NCBI GenBank assembly: GCA_914767715.1
Contig: OU612071.1
Coordinates: 21,015,681 to 21,079,680 of the forward strand
Direction of reading: 5' to 3'
Origin: Membranipora membranacea
Lineage: Eukaryota; Bryozoa; Gymnolaemata; Cheilostomatida; Membraniporidae
Length of the DNA stretch: 64,000 nucleotides
The position numbers were made by a program, and so were the translations under genes. Shown piece after piece: positions 1 to 9,798 of the stretch. Numbering within the stretch: the stretch's first letter is position 1; each line of letters begins with the position of its first letter. The notes under the pieces were generated by a model. The model was not told the origin of the DNA, did not search any database, and saw nothing but the letters and a program-made list of their open reading frames with translations.

Positions 1-99
1 GTATTGTCATATTAATACTAATAACATACATCTCAAAGGATGCTGGAGACTAGAACGACCAAAATGGTGGTTTGAACAGGCAATCTATAAAGCATCCCC

Positions 100-640
100 C
101 AGTGGAAGTCAAATTGCCGACGACACAAATATATCTTCCAATGATCACGAAATTAAAAAAAAAGGTCATAAAATTGAACGATGGTGCTGGAGTAATGAAT
201 TGATTTTAAACTATACAAAAACAAAAAGAAACAAATCTTAGATCCTGAACAGTACCATATAAAACTTGGTAATCAGGTTTTGAAGACAAAAAAATAGCAC
301 TTCATTTCTCGGCATTCACCTTGATGAGAGCATAGTTTTGAAAACAAATATTTTAAAAGTTTGTCGGAAATTGAAGTACATCCTATTTTTAATGCGTTGT
401 GTACAACCATATCATAATATTCATACGATGATCAAATTGTATAACACATTGTTTTATCCACATTAAATTTATGGTATTGAGTTTTATGGTCATGTCGCAT
501 ATTGTCATCTAAATCACACCTATTCACTTCAAAAATCCGCCCACATAGTTATGTGACCTATTTTTTTTCTGTGAATCAAATTGTGCCCATTGAAATGATT
601 GTTAAATACCGTAAAATGTTACTTTTTAATAATAATGGCG
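100..640 (+). mobile_element. Decayed non-LTR retrotransposon RT fragment
   Basis: Remnant of a LINE-type reverse transcriptase. Translating the plus strand with frame changes gives an ADDTN palm motif (A-D-D at about 117-125), then a tail typical of non-LTR RT thumb/connection regions: a FLGI-H-D segment near 300-325, a CRKLKYIL-type segment near 365-390 and an IKLYNTLFYPH-type segment near 433-465. The usual YADD tyrosine is not seen. Several stops and frameshifts mean it cannot encode an enzyme. Both ends are undefined; the 5' part may lie outside the window. Family resemblance comes from motif order only. Confidence 0.6.
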
Positions 641-1683
641 AGTTAGAAATCAAAACCCCAGCCGTAACAGCCACTTGGTGCAAACTTGTTGAATTCCTAC
701 CAACTGGGGGAGGAGGGGGCGCCTCCTTTTGCCTTGCGTGAGAGTTTGGCATCCTCGCTGCGGGGTGTGGTTTGAATCTTGCCAAGTAGGCTGCGTGTCC
801 GGGCTAGCCTTGTGGAAAGTAGGCTTCATTGTCCTGACAGGGTCGCCTCACTATTCCTGGACTTATCCTACCATGCCGCTGCTTTATTTTATTTCACTAT
901 TTTAGTGCATTTATTTTAAATACAATAAATTGTTGCAGAAAAAAATGATAGATTTTCCTTTCCTCTGTAGGCTAGGCCTCTGGCCTGCAACCATTGACTT
1001 CACACGTTATGTCAATGTTATGTCAACAAATAACCTTTTAAACAATATTATAGCGTCCTGTTAAAACAGCTTACCTTCAACCTTGGTTGCCACCACGGCC
1101 GTCAGTTTATTCAAAATTCATTCTTCCCAACATTATTTTTCACAGATAACATGATAATATATTTTCTGTCAATCTACTATTTAATTTTTTTTTCTTTTCA
1201 AGGCTTATATTGTAAAACATTCTTTGAGAATGAAAATTCTTCCAATAAAGTATTAAAACAAAAATGTGTGCATTCAACATATTATTGAAATGATTTCAAT
1301 AGGTTCCTAATTGATGTATGAACAAGCAGCACAAGAAACATAAAGAGTAATTTCCAGAATAGATATGATGCCATCACTAAACTATATGGCTTACCATCTG
1401 ACATTACACATTTGATGATAGCAAATACAAAACCAGATTTGCGGTCAACGATCTAGTCTGAAATCTGAATTTTTTGGATAAAATATAGGAGCTGATATGG
1501 TTAATGGTCACAGCAAAAAGGGATGATGATAGTAAACCAGAACCATGAGGAGGGAACAATCAATAAGTGCTGATTGCGCGTGCTCAAAACCAATTGGATT
1601 CGTCCCATCCCGACAGTTGACCCGGTACGCATTCCTTACCATCATCATGAAGCCTTTTTGGAACGAATATTTGTACGCCTTAA
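641..1683. other. Intergenic stretch, no gene seen
   Basis: AT-rich DNA with no supportable coding exon. A G-rich patch (708-722) precedes a segment (about 722-785) ending in a B-box-like GGTTTGAATCT. It could be the end of a plus-strand tRNA-derived SINE, but no convincing A box is visible. Confidence 0.5.
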
Positions 1684-2107
1684 TTGGCAATCGGCGATGA
1701 CGAAATGTTATTGGCAATTTATGATTGGCAAAATATCTTTGTCAAAATATGATTGGCAAAATGAGATTGACAAAATGTCTTTGGCAAAATGTGACTGGCA
1801 AAATGAAATTGGCAAAATGTCTTTGGCAAAATGTGACTGACAAAATGAGATTGGCAAAATGTCTTTGGCAAAATGTGACTGGCAAAATGAAATTGGCAAA
1901 ATGTCTTTGGCAAAATGTGACTGACAAAATGAGATTGGCAAAATGTATTTGGAAAAATGTGATTGGCAAAATAAGATTGGCAAAACATCTTTGGCGTAAA
2001 GTGATTGGCAAAATAAGATTGGCGAAATGTCTTTGGCAAAATGTGATTGGCGATTTGTGATTGGCAAAACATAGCATTGGCAAAATGTACATTGGCGAAT
2101 TGTAGCG
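1684..2107. repeat. 14-bp minisatellite with 42/84-bp higher-order pattern
   Basis: Tandem array built on a 14-bp unit GGCAAAATGNNNTT. The central 1775-1945 portion is the most regular: three unit variants (TCTTT, TGACT and RAATT-type spacers) form a 42-bp trimer, and an alternate GACAAAATGAGATT unit makes an 84-bp hexamer. Flanking units are more diverged. Because 42 is divisible by three and the units lack in-phase stops, overlapping long reading frames appear on both strands. These are by-products of the repeat, not genes. The array ends six bases before the truncated Gypsy LTR. Confidence 0.92.
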
Positions 2108-2112
2108 GATTC

Positions 2113-2160
2113 TTTAAAGCTAGCACAACCAAATAGATGTCCAATCCATGTACAGCTCAA
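2113..2160 (+). repeat. Remnant of 5' LTR (3'-most 48 bp)
   Basis: Identical to 6835-6882 over 48 bp, from TTTAAAGCTAGCACAACC to GTACAGCTCAA. It is followed at once by TGGCGACGAG, the kind of sequence found just after the 5' LTR in Ty3/Gypsy elements. It therefore represents the end of U5. Sequence upstream of 2113 is unrelated to the 3' LTR. Confidence 0.85.
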
Positions 2161-2170
2161 TGGCGACGAG
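2161..2170 (+). promoter_or_regulatory. Primer-binding site of the Gypsy element
   Basis: TGGCGACGAG directly follows the LTR remnant, at the position of the tRNA primer-binding site for minus-strand DNA synthesis. The tRNA was not identified. Confidence 0.65.
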
Positions 2171-2571
2171 ATATAGTGATTTGAAGCCCACTGCTCAAGA
2201 AGAAACAGACTCAGACTTCAACTGCAGACCAGAAGGAAGTATTGTTCTAGGATATTCTTTTTCATTCTTTAGATTAAATTGTATGTTTTGTGAACTTGTT
2301 GCAACAGCACAGGTGCTTACTTGGTTGAGGTAAGCTCAGTAGGTCAAGGATTCAAACACTAGGCACAACTAGGGCAGTTTGAACATAGACTAAGGTGTAC
2401 TCAGAGCTTTTAGCAGGCATACTCAGGGTGCAACATTTCCTTGGAGCTAGGAACTTGTTGGTGAGTGCTATTAGTTAGAGTCAAAATACAGTCTGTGTAG
2501 GCTTATCTTTAGTGTAAGATAGTGAGTGTCAATCAAAATGGCTACTGCTGTGTATTGTGATATAGATCAGT

Positions 2572-5500
2572 TTGATCTTGATGATGAGCAGGCTAAAACA
2601 TTGTGGGTGTGAAAGACTAGACCAATATTTTATTGCAAATGGTGTTGACAAAACCAAAGAAACTGATGTTCCAAAGTGTAAGGCTATATTTCTGTCAAGA
2701 GTAGGCAGAAAGTGCTATTCGTTGATAAGAACACTGTGTCACCCAGACAAACCAGACACCAAATCATTAGATGATTTACAAAAGTTTGTCAAAGGCCACC
2801 TGTCTCCAGCTCCTGTAGTCATAGCAGAGAGATATGTTTTTTATAATAGAAGACAAACAGCGGATGAGTCCGTGTCAGAGTTTTTAAATGCCTTGAGAAA
2901 ACTAGCAGAGACATGTAGTTTTGAAGCATTTAGGGAGGAAGCACTGAGAGATATGTTTGTGATTGGTCTACGTGACCGGGATACCCAGAAAAAACTTTTA
3001 GGTGAGCAAAACCTCACCTTAGTGGGTGCTTTCAATACAGCTCAAGGACATGAGCGTGCTAGAAAGCATGTGGACAACATGACAGGAGAAATTCACAAAC
3101 TGCAATTCTCAGGTAAGAAATCTAAAGATTTTAGAAATAAAGAGAGTACTAAAAGCTCTCGTGCTTGTTTCCATTGCGGTAAAGAAGGGCATTTCAAAGC
3201 TGACTGTCCAGATAGGAAAAGTTTCACAGGCACACCTAAGACTAGTAAACACAAATATAGGAAACAAAAGGTTTACAAAGTGGATCAAACGCAATCAGTT
3301 GCTAGTTCAGACTCAGAATCTGAATACGATGATCATTTACATGCAGTTAGGGTGAGCAAAGTTGGTGAATCTAAAAGGGTAGGCCTACCCCCATTTATGG
3401 TACAGATGAGGGTAAATGATGTACCTTTAGATTTGGAACTAGACACAGGTGCTGCAGTGTCAGTTATATCACTAAAGCAGTTCAAAACCCTTGGTGTTGA
3501 AAAGTTGGAACCAAGTGATGTAGGCCTTACAACGCTAACAGGGCAACCAATCAAAGTTCTTGGGGAATGTAAAGTAAATGTTAAGTATCATGACGCTGTT
3601 TATACTGATATGCCTTTGATTGTTGCAGAGTCAAAGGGTCCTGCTCTACTTGGACGTGATTGGCTTGCAAAGATACAGGTAGACTGGAAGTTCATCAAGT
3701 CACTGAAGGAAAATAACCCAACTAGTCGTTTGGTACACAAGTACAGCACTTTGTTTGATGGTCAACTTGGCAAGGTGAAAGATATTAAGGTCAAGCTAGA
3801 GCTGAAAGAAGGGGCTACACCTCGATTTTTCAAACCAAGATCAGTACCGTATGCAGTGAGAGAACCCATCAAAGAGGAGCTGGACAGACTTGTGTCAGAA
3901 GGTATTCTTTCGAGGATTGATTACAGTGAGTGGGGAGCTCCAATAGTACCGGTGAAGAAGCCATCAGGAAAGTACAGAATATGTGGAAACTACTCTGTGA
4001 CCATCACTCCGCATCTGAAGGTGCCAGAACACCCGATGCCAAACATCGAAGAATTACTGACAAAGCTAAACGGAGGGGAAAAAACTAAGCTAGATCTCTC
4101 TCAAGCATACCAACAGATTGAGCTTGACGAGGACTGTCAGGCTTATGTGGCTATCAACACTCACTGTGGGTTGTTTGCACCAACCAGAGTCCCTTACGGC
4201 ATATCAGCAGCACCATCATTGTTTCAAAGTGTGATGGATAGAGTGCTCCAGGGTTTGGATTGTGGATGCTATCTTGATGACATCATTGTCACTGGAAAGA
4301 ATGATCAGGAACGTATACACAATCTGGAGGAAGTTCTGAGCCGTCTTAGCAAGTATGATTTCAAGCTGCAACGCTCCAAATGTGAATACATGATGCCTTC
4401 AATACAGTACCTAGGAAATGTGGTAGATAAGAATGGCATCAGGAAAGATCCTTGCGCAACAGAGGCAATAAGAGATGCGCCAGCACCAAAGAACTCGGGA
4501 GAAATGAGGTCATTTTTAGGCCTGGCAAACCAGTATAGAAAGTTTGTGGATAACATGTCTACCTTAGCAGCACCACTAAATGAGTTACTTCAGCACAAGC
4601 AGAGATGGAAGTGGACAGCTGAGAGACAACACTCATTTGACAGGATCAAGAGAAAAATTACAGAGGACACAGTACTGGCTCACTTTGACCCTAAGGAGGA
4701 GATTTATCTAGCTGTGGATGCTTCTCCAGTAGGATTAGGAGCAGTAATAAGTCAAGGACGAGGCAAACATGAGAGGCCAATAGCATTTGCCTCACATACT
4801 CTGACTGATGCTGAAAAGAACTATTCTCAGATTGACAGAGAAGCTCTAGCCATAATATATGGTATCAAGAAGTTTCATTACTATCTATATGGTAGAAAAT
4901 TTGTATTATACTCGGACAATCAACCACTATGTCATATATTAGGATCTCGAAAGGGGCTCCCCAGCCTTGCAGCTGCAAGGATTCTCAGATGGGCTATTGG
5001 AATAGCGGGATATACATTCCAGGTGCAACACAGACCAGGTAGCAAGAATGGTTGTGCTGATGCACTGTCACGTTTGCCACTAAAGAAAACGGAGACGAAT
5101 CCCGAGATCATCAAATGGACACAGGAAGCTAGAGAGTGTAATACTGAAGTTCTCGCTTCACTCCCAGTAACAGCTAGACAGATTGCACGTCAAACTCGTA
5201 CAGATCCCATACTTTCCAAAGTAATGCACTGTGTGAAGACTGGCTGGCCAGCAGTGTCTGAAGCAACACTGGAAGTTTATCATCATAAAAGGAATGAAAT
5301 AACGATAGAAGATGGCTGCCTTCTGTGGGGAAATCGCGTTATTATACCCAACAAACTGAGATTTAAACTTCTGGAGGAGCTTCACCAGGGTCACCAAGGC
5401 ATTGTGAAGATGAAGGCACTGGCAAGAATTCATTTCTGGTGGCCTAAAATTGATAAAGAGATTGAGGCAGAAGTAAGGAAATGCTCACAATGTCAGCAGA

Positions 5501-6102
5501 ATGCTGAAAGCCCACCTCAACTGTCCCACAACTCATGGGCTTGGCCGGATCGACCATGGAGAAGGGTACATATAGACTTCGCACAGTTTGAAGGAGATTA
5601 CTACTTTGTCATGGTAGACGCATTCTCAAAGTGGACAGAGGTTATCCTGATGTCAAGAGGTACCAATGCGGAGCGCACCATCGAAGCTCTGAGAAGTGTC
5701 TTCTCAAGACAAGGGCTATGTGAGGAGATCGTTGCAGACAACGGACCACCTTTTCCTAGCCTGGAATTACAGAAGTTTCTCCAGAAAAATGGAGTTAAGA
5801 GCATATTCTCAGCACCATTTCATCCATCATCAAACGGAGCAGCAGAAAGGTTTGTAAAAACATTGAAACGAGGGTTAAAGAAGAGCAACGGTAAGTTCTC
5901 TAAACTACATCGATTGCATGAGTTTTTATTAGTGTACCGCTCAACACCTCATTCTTTGACTGGTCAAACACCCTCAGAAATGCTCATGGGCCGTAGAATT
6001 CGCACTAGGCTTGATTTGGTGAGACCGGATATGAGGGCTCGTATCACTCAAGAATCAGGAGGGGTGCAGCATCCCCGTGCGTTTGATTTGGAGATCCAGT
6101 AA
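2572..6102 (+). CDS. Gypsy gag-pol polyprotein (defective at both ends)
   Basis: A 1176-codon frame encoding retrotransposon replication proteins. Visible in order: gag capsid-like region; CCHC zinc knuckle (about residues 198-212, CFHCGKEGHFKADC); aspartic protease with DTGA (about 289); reverse transcriptase with YLDD (about 566); RNase H with VDAS (about 714); integrase HHCC zinc motif (from about 936); integrase core with the D, D, E residues in HIDF (about 1000), ADNG (about 1054) and AAERF (about 1090). The frame opens at a TTG; the first in-frame ATG is 2581. An ATG at 2538 in another frame, with good context, reads into this gag sequence only across a one-base shift near 2600-2610, so the true start is probably broken. 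The frame also stops before the usual C-terminal tail. Probably inactive. Confidence 0.93.
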   Translation: MILMMSRLKHCGCERLDQYFIANGVDKTKETDVPKCKAIFLSRVGRKCYSLIRTLCHPDKPDTKSLDDLQKFVKGHLSPAPVVIAERYVFYNRRQTADESVSEFLNALRKLAETCSFEAFREEALRDMFVIGLRDRDTQKKLLGEQNLTLVGAFNTAQGHERARKHVDNMTGEIHKLQFSGKKSKDFRNKESTKSSRACFHCGKEGHFKADCPDRKSFTGTPKTSKHKYRKQKVYKVDQTQSVASSDSESEYDDHLHAVRVSKVGESKRVGLPPFMVQMRVNDVPLDLELDTGAAVSVISLKQFKTLGVEKLEPSDVGLTTLTGQPIKVLGECKVNVKYHDAVYTDMPLIVAESKGPALLGRDWLAKIQVDWKFIKSLKENNPTSRLVHKYSTLFDGQLGKVKDIKVKLELKEGATPRFFKPRSVPYAVREPIKEELDRLVSEGILSRIDYSEWGAPIVPVKKPSGKYRICGNYSVTITPHLKVPEHPMPNIEELLTKLNGGEKTKLDLSQAYQQIELDEDCQAYVAINTHCGLFAPTRVPYGISAAPSLFQSVMDRVLQGLDCGCYLDDIIVTGKNDQERIHNLEEVLSRLSKYDFKLQRSKCEYMMPSIQYLGNVVDKNGIRKDPCATEAIRDAPAPKNSGEMRSFLGLANQYRKFVDNMSTLAAPLNELLQHKQRWKWTAERQHSFDRIKRKITEDTVLAHFDPKEEIYLAVDASPVGLGAVISQGRGKHERPIAFASHTLTDAEKNYSQIDREALAIIYGIKKFHYYLYGRKFVLYSDNQPLCHILGSRKGLPSLAAARILRWAIGIAGYTFQVQHRPGSKNGCADALSRLPLKKTETNPEIIKWTQEARECNTEVLASLPVTARQIARQTRTDPILSKVMHCVKTGWPAVSEATLEVYHHKRNEITIEDGCLLWGNRVIIPNKLRFKLLEELHQGHQGIVKMKALARIHFWWPKIDKEIEAEVRKCSQCQQNAESPPQLSHNSWAWPDRPWRRVHIDFAQFEGDYYFVMVDAFSKWTEVILMSRGTNAERTIEALRSVFSRQGLCEEIVADNGPPFPSLELQKFLQKNGVKSIFSAPFHPSSNGAAERFVKTLKRGLKKSNGKFSKLHRLHEFLLVYRSTPHSLTGQTPSEMLMGRRIRTRLDLVRPDMRARITQESGGVQHPRAFDLEIQ

Positions 6103-6568
6103 TAGCTCGAGACTATCGAAACATTAGGAAACCTGGTGGTTATCAGGCGTAGTAGTTGCCAAAATGTCACCTGTCACTTACAGCATACAGGTCGAACTGA
6201 GGGGCGAGTTGGTAATTTGGAAAAGGCATGTAGACTAGCTTAAGGTCTGTGAATTAGATAATTTTAAGGAGGGAAAGGAGTTTGAAGTCAATGATAGAAG
6301 CAAATCTCTGTTTAGAAATAACATGTCATCTTCTTCTGTTGTAGATAGGGAGGTTGGCCAAATTCCAGCAGAGACTACATTTAACGAGAGACCTGAATCA
6401 GAAGAAACTCCCCCACGAGATTCGGCAGTCACCGGTGCCGCTGCCAGTACTGCGGTGGAGGGTCAGGAATTTACTGAGGTGCCAGCGGCCACACCAGCTC
6501 AACAGATAAGACCACGCAGACAACGCCGCCTCCCGACTTTCCTTAAAGACTACGATATGACTGTTTAG
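6103..6568 (+). pseudogene. Broken C-terminal tail of the Gypsy polyprotein
   Basis: Continues the integrase C terminus in shifted frames, interrupted by stops near 6149 and 6238. The last open piece (from about 6323 to 6568) is acidic and ends in an arginine-rich segment with RRQRRLP followed by FLKDY, typical of the tail of Gypsy polyproteins. It is an eroded remnant, not a separate gene. Confidence 0.7.
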
Positions 6569-6605
6569 AATCATTGTTGATGTAATTTTATATAGCGCGG
6601 GAGAA

Positions 6606-6881
6606 TGTTATGTATTACAGTTTTGTTATTATCCTTTAGTAGTTTCACTTTGTAAAGTGAAAGTCCTTTATGTTATCTATTACTTGATTGGTATTTCATT
6701 ATTGTAAAGGCTCTTTTTATTGGCCTATTATAATCATTCGTCTGCATCCTTTTTGTTAGTTGTATATTAGATGTTAAACAAAGAAGATGCTTTGTTTAAT
6801 AAGTTAATAATAAATAAACTTGTTAGCTTAGGGTTTTAAAGCTAGCACAACCAAATAGATGTCCAATCCATGTACAGCTCA
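6606..6881 (+). repeat. 3' LTR of the Gypsy element
   Basis: Begins with TGTTATGTATTACAG just after a purine-rich tract and ends near GTACAGCTCA, giving TG...CA termini and about 276 bp. An AATAAA-type signal lies near 6808-6820. The final 48 bp are duplicated at the 5' side. The exact start is inferred from the TG and the preceding polypurine tract. Confidence 0.75.
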
Positions 6882-7456
6882 AATCCCATCGAGTAAAATT
6901 ACTAGCAGCAAAAAAACTAGTGAAAACAAAGGTGAATTCAGTCTATCTGCTGATTATAAACTGCAATACTCTCTTTATAGAGACATACCTGGCAATGTTG
7001 AAACTGAACAATGGACGAAGCAGGCTTGTAGTCACCCAAAAGGGTCAAAGGGTGCCTTCTGGGGTTCTCAATTTTAACTTTGTATTACCACTGAGGGGTA
7101 AATATACCATTCAGGATCATATGCGCAATCCCAGCCATGTTGGTGAATTTTAAAAATATATGAAGAGATAGATCTAATGGGTGTGTACTGTACTCAAAGT
7201 TTTATGAACTATCTACCACAATAACTTGAACCCAAATATATCATGCTTTAGCAGTAGCATATCTGCAGCCATACATGCATCAATACATCGGTATGATATT
7301 TAAATGCTTTAATGTAGATTATCTAAGAGATGTTTTATATGTGATAAGTGATCATCCAAAGAGTATCCTATATATGTAATCTGTTCCAACCAAAATAGAA
7401 TAAGAGGCATCGTGCACTCGTACTCTCACTTTCACTTGTCCTTCTATTTTTTGTAG
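6882..7456. other. Flank of the Gypsy element, no gene seen
   Basis: AT-rich sequence with short open frames (about 6860-7150) that begin inside the LTR and have no recognisable domain. Confidence 0.5.
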
Positions 7457-7560
7457 GAATACCTCAAGGCAACTTCACTCCAACTCAAAGGACGACAACC
7501 TCAGCGCAACCAACGGCAACATCAGAGCCACCTCCTGGGTGTTCACAAGGACCTGCTTAA
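7457..7560 (+). CDS. Candidate 3'-terminal exon, Thr/Pro-rich tail
   Basis: A strong acceptor (TTCTATTTTTTGTAG ending at 7456) precedes an open stretch that needs phase 1 and ends at TAA 7558-7560. It reads about 34 residues: IPQGNF, then a Thr/Ser/Pro-rich segment with a TTTSAQP motif, ending in GCSQGPA. This looks like a mucin-like or linker C-terminal tail. No matching upstream exon was found, so it may belong to a gene whose earlier exons lie to the left, with the Gypsy element inside its intron, or it may be chance. Confidence 0.3.
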
Positions 7561-8318
7561 TTGCATATTATGTGCAGTTCAATGTTCTATAGTTCTCAAT
7601 TTGTTTGAACAATGCCTTCACACAAATAGATATAATCAATGTCTTCTCTTTAAAATACCGATACCTACTTTCGGTCTCGTCTTTTTCAAAGTTTCTTTCC
7701 TGAAAAACCCTGTTCTCCTGGTTTCCTTTAACCTTTAAAATTTTTAGTTACATAATTGTAAATAATACGTAATTGCAGTACTCAAGCAGTAAATATACAA
7801 TGCAGATGGTACATGTTGCGCAGAGATTTATGTGATTGGTGCCTTTATCAAAAGCATCTAAGTTCAGCAATGTGTATATGTAGCTTAATTAGGACCGAAA
7901 ATATTTTTGTAATGCTGAAACATGACTTCTATAACAACTAATAAAAAAGAGAGAGCATTAAAAATGGTGTGAATCTTAAAGTGACTACAAATTTTCAGAT
8001 CAATACGCGAGTAGATAGTAAATACGTGCTACCCAGCTTTGTGTATGACACCGTGCAAAACTCAAAGTAGTTTCTGACTCTTAGCTGAGTTCCAAGTCAT
8101 TGCTGTAATAATGATAGAGCAAAGGCTAAATATAACAGGAACAAGAAACTGCTCTGTTTTGTTCTGTTTTAGCTGAGTTTGAGATGCTTTAGCACCTGAT
8201 GGATGAAACTTTCAACGAGGATACTCACTGAATGAATTTGATCTTTTTCCCTATGCACAAGGCGCAATCTGCTATTAATCAATGATAACTTGTTTGAAAC
8301 CCTGGTTGCCCTTTAAAG
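7561..8318. other. Intergenic, nothing recognised
   Basis: AT-rich sequence without supportable exons, RNA genes or clear repeats. Confidence 0.5.
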
Positions 8319-8462
8319 ATTTTTTTTAAACGTTTATTGACAAGCAATCTTCATCATTAAAATGATGTTCTACCTATTGTGCCAAGATAAAACAAATTAA
8401 ATAAATATGGAATGAATAAATAACGAGGAACTATGGAAGATGAAGACTAACAATGAAAATGG

Positions 8463-9729
8463 TTATGTCTTAGACGTGTAATACATGAATGCATATTGTC
8501 GGAACAACTTTAAATTATTTGCAGACCTGATATGTTGCGGAAGTCTATTGAAAATTGTAGAAAGATTGCAAAGAAAATTGTTCGATGGAGGTTTTAGATA
8601 ATGCGTGTCTCTCATCTGAAAACGATGTATATTAAATGAAAACTGCTCACACATATAACATGGAGCCAACATATTAAGTATTTTATAGCCATAAATGGCA
8701 GAGAAATAACTGGCAAGCTGTGGTAAGGGGAGAAGATTTAATGATCTTGAAAGATCCTGTGTTGATATCAGATGCTTTGGAATGAAATGAACAAAGGCGA
8801 TAAGCCTAAAAGCCCGCATCTGTAGTAAAAATATTGGATTTGTTATGTGAGCAGGGGCTAAGTTATAGTAAATATGAATACCATAGATTAGATAACAGAA
8901 AATGAAATGGTGGTAAACGGTCATCGCCGCTTTCCTTCCAATGCAAAATCTGCATTGCTGAAAAAGTGCAAGATTAGCCTTTAGCTTTTCTGAAATATAT
9001 TCAACATGATCAGTCCATGAAAGTGTGTCATGCATCATATAGCCAAGGAGTTTAGTTTTGGCTTGTCTCTCAAGTTCAGATCCAGAGATTGATAATGTAA
9101 ATTTTGTGCTGGGTGATGCATTACAAAGAAGATACTGTAGAATGGGTTTAAAATACGCTGTAATATTTAACAGTTTTGTGCCAAAAAAAGTTCTCAAAAT
9201 TTTAATATTATTATTGTTATAAATATTATTTAACTATATTGACTTGGCTTCATCAATTAATTTTCACTATTGACCTGACCTCAACAATTTATTTCTACTA
9301 GGGTTTCATATTAGATAAGTTCAAGCACCAAACAGCTGCTGCTTACAAAAATTATGTGCTCATGTCAGGAGGGTAGACAACTCCAATGCTCAGATGCTGC
9401 TAATTTCTTCTCTCAAACACGGAAATGTGACTGTGTGCATAACGAACTGCCAATCCTATGAGTACTGTAGTCCTTTGGTACTATGCAACAATAATCCTAT
9501 GATAATTGATCATAATATACCAGTGTGAGAGCAAGCAACTCCCTGACATTAAATAAATGTTGTCAAGAATGATTACATTATTGATTTTTTACTGGTTTTT
9601 ATTTTAACTATTCTATCTAGGTCATTAATTTTGTTAACAAATATGTCGTTAATGAAACCCATTCTACAGTAGTGTGATTTTTTTGTGTTGATCACCATTT
9701 TGTTTGACTTACACCATTGGTTTATCTCA
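8463..9729 (-). pseudogene. LINE ORF2 pseudogene, thumb and C-terminal half
   Basis: The first part (9729 to about 9600) reads in frame with the palm half across the inserted element, with a WCKSNKMVIN-type segment. The stretch 9197-8463 is open for 244 codons and has LLGYMMHDTLSWTDHV and FNRLPQHIRS motifs, typical of the region after the RT palm in Jockey/CR1-like ORF2. The remaining 400 bases between are frameshifted. It ends at a stop complementary to 8463-8465. Confidence 0.8.
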
Positions 9730-9738
9730 CTGAGATCA

Positions 9739-9798
9739 GGGTAGGTACGAAAAACCGAACCACGAACTCACGAACTACGAACCCTCTAAAAACCGAAC
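9739..9798 (+). repeat. Left terminal inverted repeat
   Basis: Starts GGGTAGGTACG and carries three ACGAAC-like motifs. It pairs with 11878-11937, with a mismatch at the outermost base and a few inside. Confidence 0.85.

Larger units (their letters stand above)
2113..6881 (+). mobile_element. Ty3/Gypsy LTR retrotransposon, 5' LTR truncated
   Basis: About 4.8 kb. Order: LTR remnant (2113-2160), primer-binding-site-like TGGCGACGAG (2161-2170), leader, gag-pol frame (2572-6102), broken C-terminal remainder (to 6568), purine-rich tract GCGCGGGAGAA (6595-6605) and 3' LTR (6606-6881). The last 48 bp of the 3' LTR region match 2113-2160 exactly, which identifies the 5' piece as an LTR end. The rest of the 5' LTR is missing and replaced by minisatellite. 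No target-site duplication can be scored because the 5' end is lost. The copy is defective: promoter-bearing LTR sequence is absent, the gag start is out of frame, and stops occur near the polyprotein C terminus. Confidence 0.9.

Noticed and set aside
1574-2160. Five long overlapping frames on both strands
   Set aside because: All follow the 14-bp minisatellite, whose 42-bp period is free of stops; no domain, no start context.
2113-6882. 48-bp direct repeat as a target-site duplication of the Gypsy element
   Set aside because: Far too long for an integrase duplication (4-6 bp), and it is followed by a primer-binding site at 2161, so it is an LTR end.
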